Below, in pieces: positions 21,490 to 33,119 of a stretch of DNA of 64,000 bases. The DNA is taken from NCBI GenBank assembly GCA_032629725.1, contig JAFEVB010000022.1, forward strand, positions 1,955,212 to 2,019,211, read 5' to 3'. The notes under the pieces were generated by a model. That model was not told the origin of the DNA. It did not search any database and saw only the letters and a list, made by a program, of their open reading frames with translations. A program made the position numbers and the translations under genes. This DNA comes from Gremmenia infestans (Eukaryota; Ascomycota; Leotiomycetes; Helotiales; Hamatocanthoscyphaceae). Each line of letters opens with the position of its first letter. Position 1 is the stretch's first letter.

Positions 21490-23092
21490 TCAAAACTCGA
21501 TCAAGACGCTTGAGTTGCGTCGCGGGGTTCTTTCATAGTGAAAGGCAATCCCAACAGATGGCGTCTGCTCAATCAAATCGGAAAGCCATTGCGGCAGAGC
21601 CCCCTTGCTGATCTCAGAGTCCTCACTACACCATCCACGCAGTTGGACTTCCTTCAAATTTGGAAGCTTGTCTCTTTCACCTACAAGGCCGTTGAAAAGC
21701 TTCTGGCAGTCAACCTTCCAATGGGCATAATGTGCAACTGGAGGCAGGAGCAGTTTGAGAGTGCAAACTGTAGGCGGGAGTATATCAACAAGGCGTACAG
21801 TAATAACTCCATCGCTATAGTCGATGGGATACCTATCAATGCGATCGTCGATGCTCGGGTCAGCGAGGTCGCCCTGCCCACATTCAGCGTCGCCTAAGAG
21901 CAACGTAGCATCCAACTCCAAGTCTCTCAACCGCCCCATGCCTTTGAAAGTGCTTATAGCCGAATCAGTGCCCGCTTCAAAGTTGGCGAGTGATAGTACT
22001 TCCAACGTCTTTGCCGCAGGGGACTTTCTCAACGCAGCCATAAACGCCCCGCGGTCCCACCTAAACGTGGCCCCGTTTCCAAAAGCACCGTGGCTATATC
22101 TAAAGGCCTTTAGATTTTGCAATGGTTCCATGAACCTTGCGATTTGCGTGGCGCTTATACCAGTGTTTGTGAACTCGATTTTCTCGAGGTGGATGGCCGG
22201 GAGTCTCCCCAACGCCATGTGAAATCGTGACCATGATCAGCCTCCAACTGGTTCACGACGATTTTCCGCATAGATGGTAAAGCGAGGAATGGGGCGAGGA
22301 TTTGCAAAGGGGTCCCGGATTGTTCATGGCTGTTCCACGACTCGATGACAGCTAATCTGGAGAGTGGGACGTTTGGTTGTCTTTGGACACGGGGATCACA
22401 GAACATGTACACCACACGATCGATGTTGAAGCTATGGTTGATGGAGCTATGTTTTGTAATGAGTAAATATGTATTATATGAACAAACGCAAAAAGAAACT
22501 TAACTGTCATCAGGATCGTTTCTTGCCAGGTATCCCTATTCGCGCGACAATTTCAAATGCGTGACATGCGTGAGCAATGTCAAGAGAAAGACGAATGAGA
22601 AATCAATCTCATCCTCGTCGCCGAGAACCGCTTCATGTCATGCATCAATGTCTTGCTCTGCTTCACGCATGATATGAGAATCGTTGAGCATTTCTCTCAG
22701 CGCGCCATTTTTCCTCAACTCTTCTTTCGCAGCCTCCCATCGGTCTTTGTGCTCCTCCCAAGGATATACTGGGGGATCGAGGGATTCTTTCGAATTGCAC
22801 ACAACAACTCGATCGGATGAATGTGAGGAACATCGTTTTCGTTGTGAAATATTCGCCATCTCTCATATTTTCGTTTGAGGTTGATGTGTTCTTGTAAAAG
22901 GCCACTTGATTTTGTGACTTCGTAGATAGCTTTGCATGTGAGGACGAAGTTGTCTAAATCTTCAGGCTGCGTAAGAGATGCGATATCCCAAACCAGCTTG
23001 AGTGGGAGATCCAAAAGCTTCACAGTCCACTGGATAGGGGTTATGTGCATAGCTTTTTTGGGTGGTGATGGTGGGACTGGAGTTATCTGCAT
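21490..23092 (-). pseudogene. Decayed F-box/LRR-type gene
   Basis: Read from 23092 downward. The first frame starts MQITPVPPSPP and contains an F-box-like helix set (LPLKLVWDIASLTQPEDLDNF, then CKAIYEVTK). Near 22775 coding character passes to another frame (YPWEEHKDRWEAAKEELRKN), which is cut by TGA at 22640-22638 and TAG at 22538-22536 although coding-like sequence continues in the same frame (DFSFVFLLTLLTHVTHLKLS). After a probable intron it resumes near 22435 (VYMFCDPRVQRQPNVPLS), shifts frame again near 22205 and ends with an LRR-like block to 21490 (LEKIEFTNTGISATQIARF). Two frameshifts plus two in-frame stops make it a pseudogene. Intact relatives would recruit substrates to SCF ubiquitin ligases. 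The stops could come from single C-to-T or G-to-A changes. Confidence 0.7.
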
Positions 23093-23541
23093 CGTAGATA
23101 ATGAAAAGCTCCATGCCTATACATACTCAGACCAAGTACCACCAGCTTACAGATAATATATATTTCCAAATCCGGGTAACAATGACTAGAAGATCACAGT
23201 CATGCAGGGCGAAATTTGAGGTAGCTTGCGGCTGAAAGCCTGTAACAGGCCACCTCAGAATGACTACTCGTACCTGAATTAGGTAGTGGGGGTGGGTTAA
23301 GCCTCAGCCTATCAGCACTGAAAACCCCGCTATCGTCTGAGAGGGAGCCACGGAATCCTGAAGCATTTGAATAGTTGTTGCAAGGAGAGGGCACACCACC
23401 TTGTATTTTGTCAGGTCTTTTATTTCTCCAGTTCTTGCATTTTGTATACTTAATCTGCTTCTATATTCTACACCCAGACTCTAGTTTCTTTCTATTCTTT
23501 ATGGTCTACCATAAGGGGTAGTTTGTACAGGTTCTGAACAA
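23093..23541. other. Gene-free interval
   Basis: About 450 bases between the start of the F-box relic and the stop of the bestrophin-type gene, both on the minus strand. Nothing recognisable beyond likely promoter and 3' sequence. Confidence 0.4.
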
Positions 23542-24853
23542 TTAGTCAAAAGTTCTATAACCGTCGCCAACACCTATCACCGGGCTGCTTCTCGATTGAG
23601 GCAGGCCTACTTTGTTAGAACTATTCCCATCCTGAGGGTGAGACATAATATCATCTAAATCTAAGCGCAACAGATTACAATAACGATCCAGGTCTAAGTC
23701 GTTTGGTCCTTCTCCCCAAGGCTATTGTGTGCGATGATTAGCAAGAATACCCTCATCAACTGTCCCACCGTCCTCAAGAACTAACTCACATTCTCAATTT
23801 CCAATCCGACTTCAGCAAGTGCGAATAGGGCATATGCCGTAACCATAGTCACAGCAACACTCCACCACCCGAATTCGCCCCACAGCTGACTCGGCAAGGC
23901 GAACACGAAGATCCAGACAATACGGGAAATGGCAATATTATAACCCAGCGGCACAGGTGTTCGGAGGAGACGCTCGCAGGCAGAGATGATGCTTGTGAAC
24001 GCATCTACGTGGGTGAGAAGGTGGGTAAGAACTTGCGTGTCCAGGATGTTGGGCGAGATAAGACGGTAGCGTTCAACGGCAGAAGAAAGGTGCAGTGTCA
24101 AGGTCACTGGATGATTAGTGGCAGTATAATTATACTATAATCCAAGTGTCAGTGTAGTTCGACAGAGCCAGCGTGGGGAGTTTACGACATTCGGAAGATG
24201 AGCAAGGAGCGGTTCTAGATCAGAGCATTCGCTCCATTCTCTTTCCCCGCGAAGATGGTGTTTCAAGGCTACCGCGAGTGCGTGAACGCATTCTATCACC
24301 TCTACCTTGTCGGGAATGTCTTTCGTATTGTCCGTTGGTTTTGCGGCAGGCAGCGGGACATGCAGCCATATTGTTCGCGCAAAGTTTCGTGAATCCGCAG
24401 ATAATCTATCCCATTGTATCCGCCCTTCCCACCACCGGCTATAGGACGATTGCATTCGAAAAGTGATGGCGAGACCGACTATAAATCTTGCGTTGCGTTA
24501 GGTTGGTTGGTCCAGGCAAAAGGTGTGAAGAAGGGAAGCAATCTACCCGAATATAGGGAACAGAACCGGAGAATGCATCGAGCGCTCGCTTTCGAGATAT
24601 TCTAAAACGCCGCATATGAGGGCGGCTAGAGCTCCAGAGAAAAGGATCTATGGTGGTAGAAGGAGAGTCAGCTACATACATATTGCAGTCCGTGTGGCAA
24701 TACAATCAGTCATACCTGTGGGACAATTTTGGTAACTGCACCTCCCTCCCATCGCAGCGAGTATGGAATCCACATTGCAGTTTTCCTCTTCTCTCTCTGG
24801 CCTGCGTGCCATTCTTTCAGTGTACGATATTGGTAATGGTGTTGACTCCTCAT
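23542..24853 (-). CDS. Bestrophin/UPF0187-family anion channel
   Basis: Five exons: 24853-24716, 24647-24547, 24486-24186, 24134-23790 and 23721-23542; 354 residues. Bestrophin-type proteins form chloride/anion channels in membranes. Family blocks fall on consecutive exons: MWIPYSLRWEGGAVTKIVPQ (the conserved N-terminal RGS-like entry), LFSGALAALICGVLEYL (helix), GLAITFRMQSSYSRWWEGR followed by SADSRNFARTIWLH, PLGYNIAISRIVWIFVFALP, and the late helix ending ALAEVGLEIENPWGEGPNDL, which is split by the last intron. All introns have GT-AG ends with branch-like CTRAC sequences and preserve the frame. The short loop between helices makes it smaller than many fungal homologues. The start at 24853 is the only nearby ATG before the first conserved block. 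It ends 450 bp upstream of the F-box relic. Confidence 0.85.
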
Positions 24854-25545
24854 GATTGCTTTTGCGGTTTTTTTTAGTATGGATACGGATAAGAATGTAT
24901 CCAGAACCCGCCTTCCTGGGTCGTTCCTATAAGTACAGTAAAGTACGCTACCGTATGCGGAACAACGCGGAGAACCCAGCCGGCAGGTTGGCCGTGTTGA
25001 GATGCATATCCCGTACCTGCGTAACTGAATCGAGCGAGGGATGTACAATTGTGGGTTGTGGCGTGATTTTAAGAAACTTGCCCGTCTGAAAGCCTTGTAG
25101 GCCGAGGCCGGACGTCGTAGTCATATGCTTAACATTGCAAGATAGAAATGGTTCCTTCTGAAGTACATGTAGTGTTCTTGCAGAATGCAGATATACTGTA
25201 CTCCGTATGTAATCTTACATCTTTCTATTGAGCACCAAGTTAAATTCTTTACATGTTATTGTTGGCTCCTTTCTTGAACACTCATTAATTTCGGGATTCT
25301 CATCGCTTTAAGTTCTGGTATGTGAGGGACCCGGGGGACTATACCGGTGCTAAATTGGGGAATTGGATGTCAAAGTCGAATGGTATTTGATAGTAGTCAC
25401 GTTAATGATAATTTAAGTCCCCATAGAATTCTGGTAATTTTAAATATCTAAGGTGCGAATTTCACGCCCTTTTCTTTGCAGAGCTCCAGTGTGGTTACTA
25501 GTAAAGAGCCCAGAATTGGTATTTAATAAGGGACAGATATCTTCT
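24854..25545. other. Gene-free interval
   Basis: About 690 bases with no supportable gene, between the bestrophin-type gene's 5' end and the 3' end of the GCIP-like gene. The TTTTTTTAGTATGG stretch near 24873 and scattered AT-rich DNA are the only notable features. Confidence 0.4.
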
Positions 25546-25590
25546 ATAATAGTCGGTCCTTCTAGCGAAGAAGGAAGAACCGACTATTAT
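25546..25590 (-). other. Perfect 12-bp inverted repeat (hairpin) just past a stop codon
   Basis: ATAATAGTCGGT (25546-25557) is mirrored by ACCGACTATTAT (25579-25590), with a shorter internal stem CCTTC/GAAGG. In the GCIP-like transcript this hairpin would begin 8 nt after the stop codon at 25598. It could act in 3' processing or mRNA stability, or be chance or a tiny inverted-repeat element. Confidence 0.6.
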
Positions 25591-25597
25591 CCCAAGT

Positions 25598-26800
25598 TCA
25601 GGGCAGATCTTGCCATCCTTTTTTCATGGCAACTTGGAATTTCCTGGCCTGATCCGTGGTCAGTCAAGTGGGATAGATGAAATGCCCATAGAATGTACTT
25701 ACCCATACAGTGAACTCGTCTTCTTTACCCTCCCAATTCTTCACCAACAGTTCAGAAGCTGCAAAGCCGGTAAAGAAACAATCATCCATTCTCTTATCGA
25801 TTCCAACTCCATCTAGCTCGTAGAAAGCACTAGCCAATTCGTCTGTTATATCGGGGATTTTCTTGAACACGTCCATAACCTCATCCACGCAGTTGATGAT
25901 TCCAGTGTCTTGGTCTGGTTTTGCCTCGATTTCGGGATGTGGCAGGTGAGGGAGGGTCTTGAATCGGCGTTTTATCACTGCTTGGTACATGAGTATGACA
26001 AGCCTCAATCTCTTCTGCGCCGAGTTCAATCTAGGGCGGATCTTGTCTGGGTCTTCGGAAGAGATATGTCGTTGGGATGCGAATATGCTATCCACGGCAT
26101 CCTGAGCTGATGCATCGACCCCATCTGTCTCCGTCTCCGTCTCCTGCTCTCTAGCAGTCTCGTCTTCTTCATCAGATCCATCGGATTCCTCCTCACCCCA
26201 TTCTTGTAACTCCTCGAGCGCATCTTTCAGTAGATCCCGGTATTCGTCCGCCTTCTCTATCATCAACCCAGCAATTCCCAGCTTCTTCAACTCCGCCACG
26301 CCATCACAGGCTTCCCATAGCACACCCGTAGAAGCCAAACTGCCTTTTCCCCCAGTCTTCCCAGTCCCATTCTTCAGGTCTTCGCTCAGCGTCTTCCCGT
26401 TGAGTGGTATAGCCTTCACCAGGGTTCCCAATTCCATAAATACCTTCTTCGCCCTCCATTGCAGCTCGGCGCTCATGGCCTTGGTGTATTTGGCAGCATT
26501 GCAAAGTTCGACGGCTGAAGCAAGGCCGGGTAATGGCCCAGAGACGAGTTCTCTCAGGACGGTGCTGATGGCGGACGCAGTGAAGGGTTTATTGATTATG
26601 AGGAGGGAGAGTTTGGTAGAATGGGCTCGTATCAGGCTGGCTGTATCATGGGCGAGGTCGAGGGCGTTGATATTGCTGTTTCCGTCGCTATCTTTAGGGG
26701 TGGAGGAGGATTGTAGTTGTGTGAGGAGAGAAGATGTGGTTTCGACTGTTGACTTTAGAGATGCAAGATTCTGCTCGGATTTAATCTTGGAGCTGGCCAT
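25598..26800 (-). CDS. GCIP-like (cyclin-D1-binding protein 1 / DIP1 family) protein
   Basis: Two exons: 26800-25703 and 25648-25598; 382 residues. The family is named for human Grap2/cyclin-D-interacting protein (CCNDBP1), a helical protein linked to cell-cycle control; fungal roles are poorly known. The conserved core is seen at GPLPGLASAVELCNAAKYTK and AELQWRAKKVFMELGTLVKA (residues about 90-140). A strongly acidic Glu/Asp/Thr linker lies at about 205-235, and C-terminal helices contain RLRLVILMYQAVIKRRFKT. The short last exon (17 codons, ARKFQVAMKKGWQDLP) follows a 54-nt intron with GTAAGT, a CTGAC branch site and CAG; without it the frame would end in non-conserved residues. It is divergent from ARP6 with only 266 bp between the ATGs. 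Confidence 0.8.
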
Positions 26801-27066
26801 ATCGGTATTTGGCTGTAGAGAATAGAGATATGATACCGTATATCGTGTATAAAGTCATAAAATTGTGGTGTTGTGGAAAAATAAAATAAATAAAAAATGG
26901 TGGGCGGAATTGTGCCGCTTCGTCTCCCCTCCTCCCCACGCGTCTCGTCCTTGGTCAATACAGTAAGTAGACTGTATCAACAACCTCATATCAACACACA
27001 GCAACAACAAAACCATGAATAGCTGACAACTCTCCACACAGACAAGAAAGTATATCCACATTTATC
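26801..27066. promoter_or_regulatory. Shared divergent promoter, GCIP-like gene and ARP6
   Basis: 266 bases separate the two start codons, so both promoters must lie here. The sequence holds an A-rich stretch (about 26875-26897) that could exclude nucleosomes. Specific factor sites cannot be called with confidence. Confidence 0.5.
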
Positions 27067-28539
27067 ATGGCCCCTACTTCAGCTCACCGGCGAACAAAGT
27101 CCTCTGGCCCCGCCCCCCCCGATCGCACCCTCATAATCGACAATGGCGCATACACTGTCAAAGCAGGCTTCTCTTTCCCCACCACCGAAACCCCCACGCC
27201 GTCCATAATACCTAACTGTCTGGCGCGAGATCGCGAGAAGAAGGTATATATAGGGTCACAGTTGTCGAAATGCAGAGACTTTGGAGAGATCGTCTTCCGC
27301 CGCCCCGTCGACAAAGGATACCTAGTCAACTGGGAAGCGCAGAAGGAGATATGGGAGCACGAGTTCTTCGAAGACAAGGCGCCACTGCATTGCGATCCTA
27401 GGGAGACAGGCCTGATCTTAACGGAAGCACCAAATGCATTGCCGCAGCTGCAGACCAATTGCGACCAGATGGTGTTTGAGGAATTTGGATTTGCAAGCTA
27501 TTATCGGTGTACTGGTATGTTTATGTCGATCTTTTTTTTTCATCTGGGAATGGGAATGGGAATATGAACATGAATAGGGGTTGGATTGAGAGACTTGAAT
27601 CAATGCTCATCAAGTAATATAGCTCCAAGTCTAAACGCATACAACGACATCCAAGCAATATTCCCCGTCCCACCTCGTGCAGCTGCAGAGCCCCAACCCC
27701 AGCCTCAACTCCCCGCCGAAATCCTCCTCTTAATCGACTCTGGCTACTCCCATACAACCATCACACCGCTGCTTCTAGGAAAACCCCTTCAAGCAGCCGT
27801 TCGCAGACTTGATGTTGGAGGGAAGCTTATGACCAACTATCTCACACGTCTCCTATCTCTCCGTCAATACGATATGCGTAGCGACACCTACCTCGTCAAC
27901 GAGATCAAGGAAGCTACATGCTATGTATCAAAAGATTTCGCGGGTGACATGGCACGGACGTGGAAAGGGCCAAAGGGGGACAGGAGGCCAGAATATGGTA
28001 CAAGTGGGGGAATCGCGAAAGATTACATCCTACCCGACTATCACAACCGCTCTCAAGGATACGTGCGGGACCATGATCCGACCGCTGCTGGGAAGCTGAA
28101 AGCATTAACAGCTGGAAAACCTGCCGATGCAGCGGAGGATATCGTAACCCTACGAAACGAACGATTCTCGGTCCCAGAGCTACTCTTTAACCCGCCTGAT
28201 ATTGGCATTAGGCAATCCGGCATTGCCCAAATGGTTATAGAAAGCCTATCCCAGGTCCCGTTTGGCCTTTGGCCTGGATTTCTGGCTAATATCATTGTGG
28301 TTGGTGGAAATGCCAATATCGAGGGGTTCGTTTCTAGACTTGAGCTGGAGATCAGGGCGTTAGCGCCTGCGGAATGTATTGTCAGAGTTGGGAAGCCGGC
28401 TGATCCGATTGTGAGCACATGGCAGGGTGGTGCGGCCCTCGCGAAAGATGTCGATGTGTTAAGTAAGTTGTCTGTCACAAAACAGGAATACGAAGAGTAT
28501 GGCGCGGGGTGGGTAGCGAGGAAATTCGGGGGAAGATAG
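27067..28539 (+). CDS. ARP6: Actin-related protein 6 (SWR1 chromatin-remodelling complex)
   Basis: Two exons: 27067-27514 and 27623-28539; 454 residues. Arp6 is a nuclear subunit of the SWR1 complex, which deposits histone variant H2A.Z, and it bridges Swc6/Swc2 in yeast. The actin-fold start is clear (RTLIIDNGAYTVKAGFS), followed by Arp6-typical FRRPVDKGYLVNWEAQKEIW and LTEAPNALPQLQTNCDQMVF. The intron interrupts YYRCTAPSLNAYND. Exon 2 contains LLIDSGYSHTTITPLLLGK (second phosphate loop), VGGKLMTNYLTRLLSLRQYD and NEIKEATCYVSKDF, and near the end IIVVGGNANIEGFVSRLE and the terminal YGAGWVARKFGGR. The 108-nt intron carries a T-run and GGGAAT repeats. Start chosen at the first ATG after the divergent promoter. 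It has a Ser/Pro-rich N-terminal extension of about 20 residues. Confidence 0.94.
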
Positions 28540-29787
28540 GACATAATCATATGAAGCTTGATACAGGACGCTCTATCAGATTATTGCTAACTATTGTTCC
28601 GTCTGAAGCCTAGCGTCGGCTCTTTCAGATCTTTTGCGATAACTGATAGGGCGTAAAGCTGCAAGTCCAGCAAGTTTCGCTCCAAAAGTTTGTCCACAGC
28701 GCTACACATATCGCGCAAGAGCGGAGACGTTACACTTGCCTATTACTCTGTGTTTGATGAAAGTCATCCTTTATCTCTTCTCCTAGTTGTATTGCAGAAT
28801 GCAATCTCCCACGCTCTGCTCGTCGTAACGTTGTTGGTGGGCTGGATTTCCTAAACAGGGATGACCACTTTGGAACGCCGACATGTTCAACTTCCTCATA
28901 GCCGTGGTTTAAGAGAATTACCCTGTTATCAAGTATCGCATACTACGCGTTGTTGGACTTGGTTGGTGATGATTTCCTTTAGTGGTACCTTAAAAAAGGT
29001 AATACGGTAGTACCTGCACCTTTCCGGTCTATGCGCTTATCAATCCCTTACAAATACCATCACAAGAGAACAGCGCAGCTCTATTGCATCGTGTGCAATA
29101 AATACAACGCTAGATAAACACCAACGGGCGTAGTATATCACCAGAGAAAAAACCTGAAGGTCTTATGAGAGTTCCGCAAGTCTTTCTTTGCACCACTAGA
29201 CGTCCGCTTAAGCGAGATCCCTCCTTTTGAAGTTTCGCCATGTTACGGAAGCATTCACCACCGCCTCGTTCAAAGCGAAGGCTCGTGAGTCCGTCGTAAC
29301 CGTAGTTGCAAGCATCGGAGATATACTTGGGTAAAGGGGGCGCAAGTGTGCCACCAGCTACATAGTAGCGGTGAATACCCTCGAATGCATACATATGACT
29401 GTTACATGTGATTGAAGGACTGCTCGGTGCTAGCTAGCACTGATGCTTTACAATGTAGCTATCATGCGTTTAGAGAAAATTTTATCTCGCGTAGCCTGAG
29501 TGAATAAGTAGCCATCCACTGCCCGCCGATGCTGTACCACGAAGTTTTCGACTGGTCATAATAAGAGTGATCTGTTACTGAACCCTTTTCAAGCATTCGA
29601 ACCAGAAAGGGAATCTTTCAACTTGCTGCAATCATAGAATACCGAGGAATATAAGAACTCCGTGCTTTCCCAGAAAAGGAAAAACCACACACTTTCATAG
29701 TCTCTTCTTCCTATATCTTACATATTAGGAAACGACTGCCTCCGCATATCCATACTAGGTTACCACCTTTACCAAACACTCCGAAAA
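28540..29787. other. Mostly gene-free interval
   Basis: About 1.25 kb downstream of ARP6. It contains one minus-strand open frame of unknown reality (29110-29394, listed separately). From about 29640 it has TATA-like AATATAAG and a pyrimidine-rich leader leading into the small secreted protein relic. Confidence 0.4.
29110..29394 (-). CDS. Hypothetical short protein, uncertain
   Basis: A 94-codon ATG frame with a reasonable composition (for example YISDACNYGYDGLTSLRFER, then GGGECFRNMAKLQKEG). No signal peptide, membrane segment or family motif is recognised. It may be the 3' part of a decayed gene or a chance frame. The four cysteines and Gly-rich centre are the only features of note. Confidence 0.25.
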   Translation of the reverse strand: MYAFEGIHRYYVAGGTLAPPLPKYISDACNYGYDGLTSLRFERGGGECFRNMAKLQKEGSRLSGRLVVQRKTCGTLIRPSGFFSGDILRPLVFI

Positions 29788-30163
29788 TGCAACTCTCAAA
29801 CTTGTCTCCTCTTACCGCCGCTGTTTCTCTCCTCGCGTCCATCACCGCAACTCAGACCTGCATGATCCTCAACGCCGTCCGCTTCTCGGACGGTTCGTTT
29901 CCGCACAGATTCACGACAACGGGTTCTTGACATATGATTTCCCTAACAGCTTCACAACAGGCCAAGACGGGCATTACTGGTTCACCTGCCAGTCTGGTTT
30001 CGCAGCGTGGTTCAGCTACGACATGAGCACCCTGGCATACGCCAACGGCGGTAACAATTAGCGTGTGCCCGTTGGCAACACGGGTAACCAGAATGAGTGC
30101 GATCCGGCAACGGGGATTTATGGCGTCTCCACTAGATACAGGGCGGCGGCTTTTGGTTGTTAG
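29788..30163 (+). pseudogene. Broken small secreted cysteine-containing protein gene
   Basis: ATG at 29788 opens a clear signal peptide (about 20 residues; LTAAVSLLASITA). The frame continues for about 35 codons to about 29891, then coding character jumps to another frame (IHDNGFLTYDF, YWFTCQSGFAAWFSYDMSTL). That frame meets TAG at 30059-30061 and continues as VPVGNTGNQNECDPATGIYG to a final Cys-stop at 30161-30163. One indel and one nonsense change thus separate it from an intact protein of roughly 120 residues with four cysteines (TC, TC, EC, GC). This matches the general form of small secreted effector-like proteins; no specific family is claimed. TATA-like sequence lies about 140 bases upstream. 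It may be functional in other strains. Confidence 0.6.
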
Positions 30164-31684
30164 GTGGTTCGGCTGCTCTCTGGGTTGTGGGTGAGTCCTT
30201 TGGCGGAATGTAGCTCGCGCAGGAGCCTCTGACTGAGTGGGAAGCATGGACGAACACGGATGTGACTAGGGTACCTTACTCTCAGTGGCTAGTTTTCGGA
30301 CACATTAGAACCCTTGGGAGGATTTGTGGTCGGTTTATATCACGGAGGTCGCCCAAGGAGCAACTTAAGGACTTTATATAGCCTTGGAGAATCGACATGA
30401 CTATGAAAATTGTATCTAGAACTGCTTCGTCACCCATGAGATATGAGCTTTATCCTTGACTAAAATCTGAAGTCACTTCCCAAAAAAGTAAAATTCTCGA
30501 ATCTCAAGTACAACGGTAATAATTATCGATGGAGTAATAAGAACCACTATCAAAGCCTCCCTAGCAGACAATATGTCATGCCTCTTGATCTTTTCATCTA
30601 TGAGCTTATCTGAATTAGCTATTTGAAATTATTACCCCACGCTAACATATGTGTCCGCTTATTACTTACCTACTCAGCAGCATATCAAGTAGCCTAAGAC
30701 CTTTATTTTCCATTCGTACGAGTCTAGCATTTATTACAACAGCTATGCATAATAATTGCTGCAACAGGATTCATTTCGCTGGAGAAAGCCATACTTAAAA
30801 TTTATAGCACCAAATACAACCAAGTCTGCATATTCATCTACTTCTGAGAATGTTATTATGAATTCCATCCCCATTGCTCTTTCGCTCTGGATTATTCCAA
30901 AATTGAAAACTGCTTGATGATTCTATTGACGGCTGTTGGTCTTTCCTAGCACCGTTAGATTTTGGTTATTCTCAGCCTGCGGACTACAAACGTCGACGCA
31001 TCTCGTTAGGCATATTCCTGGGGGTGGTTGAAGTGAGGTCATAGCTATCAAGGACTGATTTTGCACATTGACAGTGGTCTAGAATGCAATGGGATATCCT
31101 ATAGCCATGGCGAGTTCCGTTGACGATGTACAAGATATACCAAAGTACTTCTCCATCACACAGCGTGGCTCATTTTGCGATTCCCCACCCCGATTATGCG
31201 ACGCAGGTTCTCTATGCGTATACTTACATAGGGTTAGAAGTACTTAGCCAAGCCGCCGTTGCTTTCTAATACATCTCTCTCGTTCGTCGACCGCTTCTTG
31301 CGCACCCTGACACAAGTTAGCACGTAAAAATATGATTGTAGCTTCTATTGAAATTATATTCGTACAATCGCACTATAATTGTTAGTGAAAATCTTGGCCG
31401 CCATTAATTGAGAAGCGACGTACTGTTGTCTTGGTCGATCCCTCGTTGTGTATCATGCAATATCCTCCGTTGCAGATATTACAGGTAAGTTGAGTATCCT
31501 CAATGCACGTCGAACACTAAAGCCATTAGCATACCGACCCAAGATTAGTTAGATATGCTCACATTCATGCCACATTCGAAGCAGCTACGTTTTACTCCCG
31601 GCTAAGAAAAAGTCAACACTGTTCGTTCCCTTCTTCAGATGATAGAAATCAACTAGCACCGTAGTTCCTCTGCAAAGTTGTTTC
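30164..31684. other. Gene-free interval
   Basis: About 1.5 kb of moderately AT-rich DNA with no ORF of note on either strand and no recognisable repeat or RNA. It holds the 3' flank of the F-box-type gene at 31685. Confidence 0.4.
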
Positions 31685-33119
31685 TTAACCCCACATGCCA
31701 TTACTGCCGGCACCAGACATCATTTCCGCTACAAGACAGTTTTCAACACAAAGGCCCATATGTACCTTGACTTTATTATCCGGCTGTGCTCCCAGTGTGC
31801 TAGCGACGAATTCCGAGGATTGAACAGGGGTTGATAAATGAGCTATCAGAGTTGGAACTTCATAGCATTCCTCACACCACCACTTGTGACAGCTTTCACA
31901 GAAACGGTTGCGTAGACAATCAAGACATCGCACAAGAAGCTTTTTGCTAAGAGTATCTGCGCGTGTCGGTGCCTTTGCTGACTTGGCCGTAGAAGCAAGA
32001 AGGGGTGGAGGGGCCAACAGAGGGAACTGCTCCATATGCGATGTCCCGAAGCACGAGAACCCTTCAGGAGAAGTTCCGCATACGCAACAGCCCTCGATAG
32101 CATGCGTCGCAACGCGAGGCGATAAGTGTGCGTCTTGGTGCTGGTACCAATGACCAGATGGTAAATCCTTCCCGATGGCCACGGACTCGGAGTGGCGAGG
32201 ACCCCTACAGAGAACGGCATCGAAGCTAATAATTCCCTGACAAGCCCGCAGGGTTTCCGCCCATTCCAATGATGGTTGCTTCAAGATCACTTTGCCGCTA
32301 TTTTGGTACCACTTATCACCGCTTCGCTCTATCTCATCTGCAAGTGTGTCTCCAGACTTCTCATTCCATCTAGCTCCTATCTGTGCCCCCAGCGAATGAA
32401 TGACCCCTCCATAGGATGGCACTGTATCAATTGGAGCTATACCCGGAGGGTAGCTGTTGACATGTTTACGGAAGCGGGATACAGGTGGAGCGTCTTTTGG
32501 TCCAAAGAAGTACAAGGCTTCGAGTTTCAGCGTACCAGAAGGTCTCGACGGCCGAATAGCGTACAGTAGGGCCTGTTGCAGCTTTCTCTCGTTGAGGTTT
32601 CGCACCTCCCGAATCGATAGTATGCGAACATTGAACGAGTCTCGGCAAATAATTTCAGTAATCAAGTCCGCAGTTACAGATAGGCCGTCGAGGATCAACG
32701 TCTGGACATCCTGAAGGATTTGTTGTCGTCGAAGGTTACTAAAAACTCCAAGCAAAGGTCCACTGTAGAAGCTGCAATTAAATTAACAGAAGTGGCGGCA
32801 TGGAGTAGAAAATAGAGACGGACTCGTCTTCGGTAACATTCTCATCTATTTGGGCATTTCGCCACACCTCCCCTCCGTGATCAATGGCAGCTATTTGGAA
32901 CTGTGCGGAGTTGATCTGGCCAAGGTCAAGATGCCTGAAAACACCATGGGTTTCTTGTATAAGAGATTTGAAGGCTCTGGAGGTTGCGCTTAACGATAGT
33001 AAAGACGAAACAGGAAGATACGGAGCAGTTTGGTAGAGAATGAGGGTATTGGAGAGAAGAGTCAGGAGCGTAACAGGAAGATGGCTATGAGTAGGCTTTG
33101 TAGAGAGACCCGCTTCCAT
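31685..33119 (-). CDS. F-box-type protein with Cys-rich C-terminal zinc-binding region
   Basis: Two exons: 33119-32824 and 32771-31685; 460 residues. The N-terminal 80 residues resemble an F-box (PYLPVSSLLSLSATSRAFKS then ETHGVFRHLDL), which in SCF ubiquitin ligases binds Skp1. After the intron comes an LRR-like block (LQDVQTLILDGLSVTADLIT, then FNVRILSIREVRNLNERKLQ). The last 170 residues are rich in paired cysteines (CCVCGTS, CLDCLRNRFCESCHKWWCEE), consistent with two or more zinc sites. Relatives are conserved across filamentous ascomycetes but poorly characterised. The gene is divergent from a UFD1-like gene, another ubiquitin-linked function. The start Met is followed by EAGLSTKPTHS; no other ATG precedes the F-box. 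Confidence 0.72.
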
